A stretch of DNA of 64,000 bases, from contig OZ242174.1 of the NCBI GenBank assembly GCA_965205685.1, forward strand, positions 1,302,001 through 1,366,000, given 5' to 3'. The notes beneath the pieces were generated by a model. That model did not search any database, was not told the DNA's origin, and worked only from the letters and a program-made list of their open reading frames with translations. Positions 46,133 to 54,532 of the stretch are shown one piece after another; position 1 is the stretch's first letter, and every line of letters starts with the position of its first letter. Source of the stretch: WTFY01 sp965205685 (GTDB lineage: Bacteria > Pseudomonadota > Gammaproteobacteria > UBA4575). The translations under genes were made by a program, and so were the position numbers.

Positions 46133-47775
46133 GATTTCGGACTGGTCGGAATCTCCTCATGCTCATGAAGATAGTCTTCGCTGACTGCATAGTTACTGAA
46201 CTTGACCGAGTAGTAATCTTCGAAGAAAGGTTCAATTTCAGCTGCAATATCCTCGTTGTATCCCGGCTTGGTGTGCAAAATTTTGCCCTTGTGGTCCGTT
46301 GCAAATTCGTGGTCCTTGATCACGACTGTGCCGTCCTTGATCACGTAGCGGGGAGCATTGAACATCTGCTCCCGATCCTCATCTTCCGTATAGATTGTGA
46401 TATCCGCGTCCGCACCCACACCCAGATGACCCTTGTTCTTCAAGCCCAGGGCTCTGGCCGGCCCTGCCCTTGTAATGATCGCTATTTCATTCAGCGTGTA
46501 TTCGCGCTCAAGTTCCGGGAGTACCGTCTTGGCCACTGCCTTCTGGTTTATATTCTGCAATGCCTCTCTCCGGTAAGCACTGTCCATGAGCAACTTGATC
46601 AATTTGGGGTAGTTCATGAAGGAGCCGCCATTGGGATGGTCTGTTGACAGCAGCACACGCCACGGGTCTTTCGACATCAAAAACAGTTCCAGACCCATGG
46701 CCCACTGCAAGGTATGGGTGTAAATGCTATCCTGGTAGCTGAACGGGAGGACGCCGCAGCCACTTTCACACTCCGTGTCCGCATTCACCCACTTGTCAAT
46801 CTTGACGTTGCGCAGCATCCAGGCAAGGGGAGCATCTGCTGTCATGGCCATAGCCTTGCCAAACATGACCTGGCCCACATCGGTAGTGATATTTTCATTA
46901 TCATTGATGTAATCGATGATTTCCCGTGCGCCGGATACCGGATTCTTGTCCATCTCGCCACCGAAACTGTGAAACTGGATATGAGCCATATGGGCACGTC
47001 GGCCCTGCGCAGCTTTCATGGTATCCAGGGTCGTACTGATGTTGCCGCTGTGCCCCAGGTTGTTGCAATGTATGTGGGGCGGATGAGGCAACCCAAGTTC
47101 GTGAGCAGCTTCGATAAAGCTTTCTGTCACGAACGACGGTGTGATGTCATAGTGATCAATACGCTCGTTTACATCAGTGATGTTGGCATTCTTCCGACCT
47201 TTCCAGAGTTCATCGCTGCCCGTGTTCACCAGCTTGACCGTGTATGCATGTACTGAATTCACCCACCATGCAATGGCTTCCTTGAATTCTTTTTTCCGCC
47301 CTTCCTTCAGCAGTTTGTACAAAAATGCATTATTGCCGAGCAGCACATAAAAGCCCTTGTCCACTACTGGGGTGTCATCGAGTTCTTCGAGTACATGTCT
47401 GGCTGTGATCGGCGGAACCGCCGCTTCCATTGCAGTGGTATAACCCATGGTGGCATAGCGATAGCCTGTAGCAAAGGTCGAGGGTATGATGCCGCCGGTC
47501 CCGGAACGGGTCACGGCAGTTTTGGGATGAACATCCAGGCGGTGGTCCTCCGGCATCAACTTGCGCCCGAGATTGACCTTGGGCCCGGCAATATGGCAGT
47601 GAATGTCGATTGCACCAGGCATCACCACCATGCCATGTGCATTGATTCTGGAAGCAGATTTGGAAACGGAATCTACAATCTTTCCATCTCTGACACACAA
47701 GTCCTTGACAGTCCCATCAATGTTGTTGGCAGGATCGTACACACGGCCGTTTACGACTTTCAATTCAGATGGCAT
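46129..47775 (-). CDS. fhcA: Formylmethanofuran hydrolase/dehydrogenase subunit A
   Basis: Amidohydrolase subunit that hydrolyses formylmethanofuran to formate. From the ATG at 47775 (GGGGA about 11 bp upstream) the protein is 548 residues starting MPSELKVVNGRVYDPANNID. A TTG at 47799 would add eight residues not found in homologues. Metal ligands HCH (H59, H61), the probable carboxylated Lys K181, HIHCNNLGHSGN, and LSTDHPNGG are all intact. Confidence 0.95.
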   Translation of the reverse strand: MPSELKVVNGRVYDPANNIDGTVKDLCVRDGKIVDSVSKSASRINAHGMVVMPGAIDIHCHIAGPKVNLGRKLMPEDHRLDVHPKTAVTRSGTGGIIPSTFATGYRYATMGYTTAMEAAVPPITARHVLEELDDTPVVDKGFYVLLGNNAFLYKLLKEGRKKEFKEAIAWWVNSVHAYTVKLVNTGSDELWKGRKNANITDVNERIDHYDITPSFVTESFIEAAHELGLPHPPHIHCNNLGHSGNISTTLDTMKAAQGRRAHMAHIQFHSFGGEMDKNPVSGAREIIDYINDNENITTDVGQVMFGKAMAMTADAPLAWMLRNVKIDKWVNADTECESGCGVLPFSYQDSIYTHTLQWAMGLELFLMSKDPWRVLLSTDHPNGGSFMNYPKLIKLLMDSAYRREALQNINQKAVAKTVLPELEREYTLNEIAIITRAGPARALGLKNKGHLGVGADADITIYTEDEDREQMFNAPRYVIKDGTVVIKDHEFATDHKGKILHTKPGYNEDIAAEIEPFFEDYYSVKFSNYAVSEDYLHEHEEIPTSPKS

Positions 47776-47839
47776 ATCCTGATTATCCCCTGAATGCAAC
47801 CATTGCTATCCGGCAAAATGGCTGTTGACAGATACTTCG

Positions 47840-49198
47840 TTAGGCTGCGACCCTGGCCTTGCTTCCTGAGAGCATCTTTTTCACGCGCTGGCATATCCCT
47901 TCCAGGACTTCCTGGTCTGTGGGAAAAGGCGAATCAAATGCAGGACGCAGGGAGATTGGAACGTCGTCCATTCTGTATACTGTCCCGCCAGTGTTGATCC
48001 CGTAGGTCGCTACTGCGAAACGTACCCTAGAAAGCCGGGTGGTATGGGTCTCTTTCACGTCCATGGAAATGACCGGTATTTTCTCCAGGTGCTCGATGGC
48101 TTTCTTCGAGAAGTTGGATGCCGGATCAGAGGCAACAATCATTGCCGCATCAGCTTCACCTCTGGCAAGCACATCACTGGTCGTGAATTCACCTGGGTTG
48201 AACCTCGGGTACCCCCGGTTAAAATTGACACCGAATGGATAGCCTGTCTGCCATGAGACGACATTGTCTGCACCGGTCACATTGCCATGACCTCGAACGG
48301 GTTTGGCAACAAAGTGTGTGAACTCATTGAGATCAGAAGCCAGGGAATAGACCGCACCCGAATTGAAATGTCGGCCGCGGGTCATGGTCAGACCCATACC
48401 CATGAACAGCACCCCAAACTGGCAGTTTTTCATGCGTTCCACCAGGTCATCCAGCACTTCCCGTGACACGCCGGTCTGCTCTTCAATGTCCTCACTGATT
48501 TTCTTGCCCCGGACAAGGGCTCGCAACGCCCACAGCAGCTCAAAGTCCTTACCGGGTTTGACCTGTATGAAGATATCCGCTACAGGAGTACTGGGTGTTT
48601 TACGCACATCGACCAGAACCACGGTGCGGTCCTTTTTGCCGTTCGGAATGAACATGCCTTTTGGTGTCACAGCATAACGCGTGAAGTGACGGGGATGGGA
48701 TTCAGCCGGGTTACCGCCCCAATAAATCACCAAGTCAGCACGGTTTTTGATTTCACCCAGAGTGGCCGTGCTTTCGCCCACGCCCTGGAAAGCCATGCCT
48801 GACGGGCCGTGGCATACCGAAGTTGTAGTGTCGATATTGCCATTGATGGTGTCCATGATATCGACCGCTACACGCTGAGCTTCACACGGGCAGTCGCTGA
48901 GCCCATAGGTGATGGGAAACTTCGCATCCACCAGAATTCGGGCAGCTTCATCCAGCCCCTCGTCCAAAGTGGCTTCCTTGCCGTCAATCAGAACTACCGG
49001 TCGGTCTTCCAGTGTATGCTCATAAAACCAGGCACGCCCAAGCACACATGCATTCTTGGCCTTGGTGATGCGGTGCGCATCAAGATCGACAGTAAGCTCC
49101 ATGTCATCACAGACGCAACCGCAAAATGTACAGGTCGCATCCTTTACAATCCTGATATTTTTGTTTTCCTTGGACTGGGTCTTGGCTGCTTCTGGCAT
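47840..49198 (-). CDS. fhcB: Formylmethanofuran dehydrogenase subunit B with intact metal motifs
   Basis: Molybdopterin-fold subunit. 452 residues. The N-terminus has CTFCGCVC (C23, C26, C30, then C51), the FwdB-style [4Fe-4S] motif, and GLSDCPCEAQ (C103/C105) where FwdB carries its metal-ligand Cys. Next come SVCHGPSGMAFQGVG, YWGGNPAESHPRHFTRY and GRHFNSGAVY. The M. extorquens FhcB is reported to have lost the metal sites; this one seems to keep them. A good GAGGGA lies 7 bp before the ATG. Confidence 0.93.
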   Translation of the reverse strand: MPEAAKTQSKENKNIRIVKDATCTFCGCVCDDMELTVDLDAHRITKAKNACVLGRAWFYEHTLEDRPVVLIDGKEATLDEGLDEAARILVDAKFPITYGLSDCPCEAQRVAVDIMDTINGNIDTTTSVCHGPSGMAFQGVGESTATLGEIKNRADLVIYWGGNPAESHPRHFTRYAVTPKGMFIPNGKKDRTVVLVDVRKTPSTPVADIFIQVKPGKDFELLWALRALVRGKKISEDIEEQTGVSREVLDDLVERMKNCQFGVLFMGMGLTMTRGRHFNSGAVYSLASDLNEFTHFVAKPVRGHGNVTGADNVVSWQTGYPFGVNFNRGYPRFNPGEFTTSDVLARGEADAAMIVASDPASNFSKKAIEHLEKIPVISMDVKETHTTRLSRVRFAVATYGINTGGTVYRMDDVPISLRPAFDSPFPTDQEVLEGICQRVKKMLSGSKARVAA

Positions 49199-49236
49199 AG
49201 GATATCCCTCAACGAATGTAAACCGGTGGCCTTGGA

Positions 49237-49572
49237 TCAGCTTTTTACTTTAGTCACTTCAACTTGCATATGCTTTGACATCGGCATTCCGGACGCTGCC
49301 GTATCGGATTCCATCAACTGGCTCGAAGATGGTCCGTAGGGGATAAAAATCATTCCCGAGGGCAGATCCCCTTCTTTTTTGCCTATACATGTGACAACGG
49401 CCTGGCCTGTGTCTGATTTTAGCCGAATCTTGTCGCCGTTACTAAGCTTCAACCGGCGCATATCCTGCTCGTTCAACTCCGCCGTGGTTGTCACTGCCAG
49501 ATACTCATCCTTGAGCTTGCCCTTGTTCAGCGACGTGCCCTGTTTTTTTGATCGTCCGGGTACTAGTATCAT
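49237..49572 (-). CDS. Molybdopterin dinucleotide-binding subunit, FwdD/FmdD-like
   Basis: 111 residues from the ATG at 49572 (GTGGA 4 bp upstream; a GTG at 49581 is an alternative). Small double-psi barrel with DEYLAVTTTAELNEQDMRRL, NGDKIRLKSDTGQAVV and IFIPYGPSSSQL, as in FwdD or the C-terminal domain of Mo/W oxidoreductases. First gene of the operon and 38 bp before fhcB, so it likely completes the cofactor site of FhcB. Confidence 0.85.
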   Translation of the reverse strand: MILVPGRSKKQGTSLNKGKLKDEYLAVTTTAELNEQDMRRLKLSNGDKIRLKSDTGQAVVTCIGKKEGDLPSGMIFIPYGPSSSQLMESDTAASGMPMSKHMQVEVTKVKS

Positions 49573-49841
49573 GGTTTCCACTGCACATGTATCCTCGAAT
49601 ACTTAGTGAAGACTGATTTCAGGTGAAGAGAGAATGGAGAAGCAATTCGGCTCATCGAGCCTGAATCTGCCCGTTGCCCGCCAGAAATTTGATCCGGCGG
49701 TCGTGTGCTAACTCTGCAACTGTCGACTACCCCCACATTCTACTGCATTTCCCGGGAAGATACCCTCTTAAAGTTGATGTCTGCACCTCTCAAAACTTCC
49801 ACTAGAGGACAGGATCGCCCGAGTCAGCGACTTTGCGCTGA
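49573..49841 (-). promoter_or_regulatory. Upstream region of the fwdD-fhcBADC operon
   Basis: This 269-bp gap should hold the promoter for the leftward C1 operon. No confident -35/-10 pair is seen. At its far end a perfect 7-bp stem (GTCAGCG/CGCTGAC, loop ACTTTG, 49823-49842) follows the stop of the outer-membrane-type gene; it lacks a T tract but may mark that transcript's 3' end. Confidence 0.4.
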
Positions 49842-51050
49842 CTACCTGAAATCGATACCCAATGAAATTGTACTGAAATAGCCAAAAGCATCCGAGTACA
49901 CGATATGTGCTGCCGAGTGGGGCTGTCCGCTAGCCAGGCTTTCACCATGCCTTGCATAGCGCATTGCCGGGACTCGGGACAGGTACTCGCCACCTGCCGC
50001 AAACCGCAAGACCAGATTCTTGGACAAATCTACGCTCAGGGATGCTTCCACGCCAAGTATTGCAGCTACTTCCGAATCACTGTCATCCCAGTCCGTCAAC
50101 TCATCCAGCACAGGTTCTCCAGAAGACAGCAGTGTTCTTTGTAAACCATCATACTCGGAGTCAAGGTAAAAAAGTCCCAGTTTGCCGTCGAGCATCAGGT
50201 GCCAGCGCTGCTTGAACGGAACCTCGATGCGGCCACCAAGGTCAGCGCCATAATACAAAGCCTTTAAATCTTCTTCCAAGGTCAGGTTGTTGATCCCCGG
50301 GTCCCGGTTGGATTCATAGGCGAAGGTTTCAGATTCCTGATCCAGCCCCCTGAAGCTGGGCCCGATATAAAGCGTTGACCGGACCCGTCCTGTCTGTAAA
50401 AACAGTGCTCCGGTCACAAGACCAAGACCATAGTAATCTACCTCCCGCCTGGTCCTGATCCGGATGGGATCACCCCATGCAAAATTCGGGGTTCCGAAAG
50501 GGATTGCGCCACCATCTATTCTGCCAATCCAGCCTACAGAACGAACATGGGGGTCATTTTTGATGAGCGACACCAGATGTTGCTCGGTCTCGGCTGTAAT
50601 GCATGCCCCAAGCTCAGTTCCCTGCTCACAAAACTGGCTTTCGAACTGGGTCCGCACCTCAGTCCAAGCCGCAGCGTCCTCCCTGTATTCGTTGACATGC
50701 GTTGAACTGTACGAGGTGAGAAAGCCACTTAACTCGGTGAACAGGTCCCGTCCGAAGGCATGATACTTGCGGCCAGCAGTCAATTGGACCCGTGAGCCAG
50801 ACCTGAATTCGGCGTCATAGTGCTCAAGGAAACTGACCACCTCCTCCCGGCCGTTTGTCAGTACAAACGGGCTGAACTCAGGCAAATCAAGGAAATGTAC
50901 TCCCCCGTCTGCACGAATGTAAAAAATATCCTCGGTCGAGCCGCCTAGCGGAGCGGCATTGACCTGCAGACCAAGAAGAGTGAGCAAAATAACTGCCACA
51001 CATCGGGGAGCGGGGAATGAAAGTGTTTTCTGCAGATACAGCATCATCAT
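49842..51050 (-). CDS. Exported, probably outer-membrane beta-barrel protein
   Basis: 402 residues from the ATG at 51050 (AAGG 5 bp upstream). Residues 1-33 form a signal peptide ending LLGLQVNA. The rest is rich in amphipathic strands, especially YYGLGLVTGALFL, RVRSTLYIGPSF, WHLMLDGKLGLFYL and the C-terminal strand FGYFSTISLGIDF before a final Arg. Two Cys in the middle (FCEQGTELGAC) may form a disulfide. No family recognised; it lies between the C1 operon and a DUF4242 gene. Confidence 0.75.
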   Translation of the reverse strand: MMMLYLQKTLSFPAPRCVAVILLTLLGLQVNAAPLGGSTEDIFYIRADGGVHFLDLPEFSPFVLTNGREEVVSFLEHYDAEFRSGSRVQLTAGRKYHAFGRDLFTELSGFLTSYSSTHVNEYREDAAAWTEVRTQFESQFCEQGTELGACITAETEQHLVSLIKNDPHVRSVGWIGRIDGGAIPFGTPNFAWGDPIRIRTRREVDYYGLGLVTGALFLQTGRVRSTLYIGPSFRGLDQESETFAYESNRDPGINNLTLEEDLKALYYGADLGGRIEVPFKQRWHLMLDGKLGLFYLDSEYDGLQRTLLSSGEPVLDELTDWDDSDSEVAAILGVEASLSVDLSKNLVLRFAAGGEYLSRVPAMRYARHGESLASGQPHSAAHIVYSDAFGYFSTISLGIDFR

Positions 51051-51213
51051 GACTACCTTGTTCAGTCCTTCAAGGTTGGCAGGCTCCACACGGATTCACA
51101 GCAAGACAGCACTGAGTTCATGGCAACACCTTTCATGTGGTCGTCTATAGCCGTGTGAGTAACAGTTGAATAGGCTACATACCGTCTGCAGATACACTAT
51201 TCCACCCATAAGC

Positions 51214-51222
51214 TGGTATAAT
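51214..51222 (+). promoter_or_regulatory. Extended -10 promoter of the DUF4242 gene
   Basis: TGG followed by a perfect TATAAT (51217-51222) forms an extended -10 element, 77 bp before the start codon. No good -35 is visible, which extended -10 promoters tolerate. Confidence 0.6.
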
Positions 51223-51298
51223 CTTCCCACAAAAATTACAGGCTTGTACTACAAGCAAGCCGCGACTGAAAAATAACATCTATCAGGAGAAGCTAACC

Positions 51299-51571
51299 AT
51301 GCCAAGATATTTGATCGAACGTGAGATTCCCGGGGCTGGCGATCTGAGTGGTGATGACCTCAAAGGTATTTCTCAAAAATCGTGCAGCATTTTACAGGAA
51401 ATGGGCCCGCAAATTCAGTGGGTTGAAAGCTATGTGACTGATGACAAGGTCTACTGCACTTATATCGCACCGAATGAAGATGAAATTCGCAAACACGCTG
51501 AAGAAGGAGGATTTCCTGCAAACAAAATTGTTGAAATCAAGAATGTGATCAGCCCGACAACCGCAGAATAA
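51299..51571 (+). CDS. DUF4242 family small protein
   Basis: 90 residues, soluble, starting MPRYLIEREIPGAGDL; the middle YVTDDKVYCTYIAPNEDEIRKHAE and C-terminal GGFPANKI are typical of DUF4242, a ferredoxin-like fold with a few members reported to bind nickel. Single gene with an AGGAGA ribosome site and its own promoter. Role here unknown. Confidence 0.8.
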   Translation: MPRYLIEREIPGAGDLSGDDLKGISQKSCSILQEMGPQIQWVESYVTDDKVYCTYIAPNEDEIRKHAEEGGFPANKIVEIKNVISPTTAE

Positions 51572-51602
51572 CGCATCTCCGAAATCTATTTACAAGCAGC
51601 TG

Positions 51603-51633
51603 CTCTGTCCACTTGGTCTATGCGTGGACAGAG
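51603..51633. terminator. Hairpin between convergent DUF4242 and tlpA genes
   Basis: Perfect 10-bp inverted repeat CTCTGTCCAC/GTGGACAGAG with an 11-base loop, 32 bp after the DUF4242 stop and 17 bp after the tlpA stop on the other strand. It lacks a T run but sits where a shared 3' end is expected. Confidence 0.6.
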
Positions 51634-51649
51634 TCGCCTGTCTTTGCAG

Positions 51650-52279
51650 TCAGTTTGAAAGGAGTTCAGCTTCCGTTCCCTTGCCAGAATTCAGGCCCAG
51701 GAACTCTTTCAGGTTTTCCAGAAAGGACGGAGCCCCAGAATCCGATGCATCTCCTCTCACCAAGCGTTGAGGACCGGACATTGCCTTGCTGATAAATCTG
51801 ACCATCCTGGCTGAATCCCACTCTCGCTCCCCCACAGCCCTGTAGATAATTCTGCCTTCCGGACTGACCAGAAATGTCGTAGGCAGGCCCATAACGCCCC
51901 AGTTTGCAAGTTCCATATCCTGGTCGACAAGAATGGTGAATTCCACCGGCACCTGATCCAGGAATTTCTTTATCATGTCAAGGCTCGGACCTACATGTAT
52001 GCCAATGACCTCAAGGCCGGCGCTGTTCAGTTCTTTGTGTAAATTATCCAGGGCGGGCATCTCCTTGCGGCAAGGTGCACACCATGTCGCCCAGAAGTTC
52101 AGCAATACAAACCTGTCCCGGTAATCGTCCAAACGGACACTCGTTCCATCGATCGCATCCAGCGTGAAATCCTCTGCTGCTGGTTCACCCGCCACAGGCT
52201 CCATGAGTGTCCTGGCATGCGCTGCACACAAAAACAAATACAGTGCCACACACAGACTCCATCCGATTGTTTTTATCAT
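51650..52279 (-). CDS. TlpA-like periplasmic thioredoxin
   Basis: 209 residues: signal peptide to about residue 22, AhpC/TSA-like fold with the active site FWATWCAPCRKEMP and cis-Pro loop GLPTTFLV. The C-terminus has a ~35-residue extra tail. TlpA-type proteins reduce SCO or CuA proteins and other periplasmic disulfides. It is the fourth gene of the mtoX transcription unit direction, 58 bp after the mauG-like gene, so it may keep the SCO protein reduced. Confidence 0.85.
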   Translation of the reverse strand: MIKTIGWSLCVALYLFLCAAHARTLMEPVAGEPAAEDFTLDAIDGTSVRLDDYRDRFVLLNFWATWCAPCRKEMPALDNLHKELNSAGLEVIGIHVGPSLDMIKKFLDQVPVEFTILVDQDMELANWGVMGLPTTFLVSPEGRIIYRAVGEREWDSARMVRFISKAMSGPQRLVRGDASDSGAPSFLENLKEFLGLNSGKGTEAELLSN

Positions 52280-52337
52280 TGCCGCAAAGGTCCTTTTATA
52301 TGGTTTTGGAATACGGGATATGCCATCCCGGGATAAA

Positions 52338-53687
52338 TCAGTATTTCAGTTTGTTTTTGTGTGTCCAATCAGGATCATCCTTGCTGACGTCACCGATCGG
52401 CGCTGCAAATGCATCGGCCACCAGTGCAGGGACGTTGCCACCTGTCAGTGACTCCAGAAAAGCAAGCAAGTCGTCGATCTCGGATTCCGTCAGGTTCAGC
52501 GGCCGGATCAGGGGGCTGAGCAACTCATTGGGGATCCCGCCCTGGTTGTAGAAGTCCATGACTTCGCGCAGCGTGTGAAATGAGCCATTGTGCATATAGG
52601 GTGCAGTCAGGGTCACATTTCTCAGGGATGGAGTGCGAAACTTCCAGCGGTCATTCGGGTCTTCGGTCACCTCATAGAGGCCCAGATCATTCTCCTTGAA
52701 CCTGGAAACCGATTCGATGACGCTGTTATCAAGTTCAGTGAATATCCCGGGTGCCAGTTGCACCCTCGTCGTTCCGGAATCGCGGCCCATGGACACCTCG
52801 TACCCCAAACCGGTGTTGTGCAGGCGATCATCCGTGAACAGGGCGTGCTCGTTCTGGACCAAATGGCAGGCACTGCATGCCCCCTTGCCGGTAAAGATCT
52901 CAAAACCGCGTTTGGCCTGCTCACTTATCGCATCCTTTTCCTTGCCGTAGTACCAGCGATCGAACGGAGAATCCGCGGCATTCAGTGTCCGCTGATAGCT
53001 GGCCAGGGCCATACCTATCGTTTCCATGGTCGGCCCGCGGCCATTGAACGCCTCTTCGAACAAACCATCATATTCATCGATGACCCTGATTTTATTGATC
53101 ACATAGCCGATCGACGGATTGGCCATTTCGTTCCGTGCCAGAAATGGAGCCCAGACCTGCTGCTCCAAGGTAGATTCGCGCCCGTCATGAAAAATCCTGC
53201 TGAGGTAAGCTGTATTGTAAACTGTTGGTGTGTTTCGCTTCCCGGAACGACCTTCGACACCGACGGCTGTCTCCATTTCATTGTTGGTGAAGCCCTGCTC
53301 TGGGATATGACACATTGCACAGGAAAACGTATTGTTGATCGACAAACGACGGTCAAAAAACAACTTTCTTCCCAGCAGAATTTTTTCCGTGGTGAGCGGG
53401 TTGTCAGCAGGTACCGGCACCGGTGGAAGCCCTAATGGCGGCCGCCTGGCGAATTCGATTAGCTCGGCCTCCTTGCCAATACGGTTCAGCAAATCCAGAG
53501 TGTCGGTTGTGTAATCGGCAGATTCATAGCCGTGCTTGACGTCTCCCGGCCCGAATATTGCCCGATTCTGCAGCTCAGGCGTGTCCGCCAAGCCTAGTGA
53601 TGTTGTAATAAAAATGAGCGAAAGCGAGATACTGAATGCGGCCAGAGCACTGATTACTGCCAAGGCCTTGTTCATGCGGTGCATCAC
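52338..53687 (-). CDS. Di-heme cytochrome c peroxidase/MauG-like protein
   Basis: 449 residues with an N-terminal hydrophobic export segment and two CXXCH heme sites: CAMCH and CSACH. The segments FFDRRLSINNTFSC and FRTPSLRNVTLTAPYMHNG are typical of the CCP/MauG family. In mto operons this protein is thought to act with MtoX, by maturing it or removing the peroxide it makes; which one is open. Its start overlaps the sco stop by 4 bp. Confidence 0.9.
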   Translation of the reverse strand: MMHRMNKALAVISALAAFSISLSLIFITTSLGLADTPELQNRAIFGPGDVKHGYESADYTTDTLDLLNRIGKEAELIEFARRPPLGLPPVPVPADNPLTTEKILLGRKLFFDRRLSINNTFSCAMCHIPEQGFTNNEMETAVGVEGRSGKRNTPTVYNTAYLSRIFHDGRESTLEQQVWAPFLARNEMANPSIGYVINKIRVIDEYDGLFEEAFNGRGPTMETIGMALASYQRTLNAADSPFDRWYYGKEKDAISEQAKRGFEIFTGKGACSACHLVQNEHALFTDDRLHNTGLGYEVSMGRDSGTTRVQLAPGIFTELDNSVIESVSRFKENDLGLYEVTEDPNDRWKFRTPSLRNVTLTAPYMHNGSFHTLREVMDFYNQGGIPNELLSPLIRPLNLTESEIDDLLAFLESLTGGNVPALVADAFAAPIGDVSKDDPDWTHKNKLKY

Positions 53688-54433
53688 GAACCTACTTGTG
53701 CAGTCAACACCCCGTCTTCAATAAGAAGCGTTTTTATGTCAATTGCAATCAATTGATCATGTAAGAATGAAACGCTGTATTCCTGCCGGATATTGCGGGA
53801 TTTGTCGATCAAAAAAGCACGCAAAATGTGCGCCATGGTCCCGGTAAAATTCCCGTCCTCATCGTATTCCTCAATGACCATCTGTCCGTATTGTCGGAGA
53901 ATGGGTACCAGTGCTTCTTCGGAGGAGGTAGTCAGAAACAGCCATTCCGGATCCCCCTCGCTGAGCCCTCCACCGTACAGTTTCATCGCCTCGGGTGTGT
54001 CATGCCTGGGATCGAAACTGACACTGATTAGGCGGATTTTATTGGCCAGTTCAGGCTTACCCTTGAACCGTTCCTTGAGTTTATAGAACACGGCCGTTGC
54101 CAAAGGACACCCGTTGATCTCCGAGCAACTGGTATAGATGAAGGTAAGAAGAACCAGCTTATCACCCATCAGGTCACCCAGCTCCCTCTGCTTTCCGTCC
54201 GTATCCAGTACGGCGCCACTACCAGCAGCACTGACTACTGGCAAGGTGTAGGTACCCGGTTCCGGGGGATCGTAAGGGAGTTCCGGTTTCCATCCATCGG
54301 CAATAACCCGCACATCGGCCATGGCCGCATGCGACCCAGGAAGAGGGGCATCCTCATCGGACGAACGGTCGCAGCCAGACAATGCTAAAAGCAGTATCAG
54401 GCAGACCGTCAGAAATCCAGAAGCTTTTTCCAT
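53684..54433 (-). CDS. SCO1/SenC-family copper chaperone lipoprotein
   Basis: 249 residues. N-terminal lipobox LALSGC (C21) marks a lipoprotein. The thioredoxin-like domain has C103 and C109 (TSCSEINGCPLA), a CX5C spacing instead of the usual SCO CX3C, and the distal His H144 in SFDPRHDTP. SCO proteins deliver copper; here the client would be MtoX, a copper enzyme. A terminator precedes it and the mauG-like gene overlaps its end. Confidence 0.88.
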   Translation of the reverse strand: MEKASGFLTVCLILLLALSGCDRSSDEDAPLPGSHAAMADVRVIADGWKPELPYDPPEPGTYTLPVVSAAGSGAVLDTDGKQRELGDLMGDKLVLLTFIYTSCSEINGCPLATAVFYKLKERFKGKPELANKIRLISVSFDPRHDTPEAMKLYGGGLSEGDPEWLFLTTSSEEALVPILRQYGQMVIEEYDEDGNFTGTMAHILRAFLIDKSRNIRQEYSVSFLHDQLIAIDIKTLLIEDGVLTAQVGS

Positions 54434-54450
54434 CAGTAAAATTGTAGCCC

Positions 54451-54484
54451 AAAAACAGCAAGGCCGCCTGTAAGGCGGCCTTGC
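54451..54484 (-). terminator. Strong terminator/attenuator between mtoX and sco
   Basis: A perfect 11-bp stem (GCAAGGCCGCC/GGCGGCCTTGC, loop TGTAA or its complement) lies after the mtoX stop, followed on the minus strand by TG then T5. It ends only 18 bp before the sco start codon, so it likely makes most transcripts stop after mtoX and leaves sco-mauG-tlpA to readthrough or a weak internal promoter. Confidence 0.88.
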
Positions 54485-54532
54485 TCCAGATAAAATCTGG
54501 TTATGATCACAGCATTGTAGCTAAGCCGCGTT

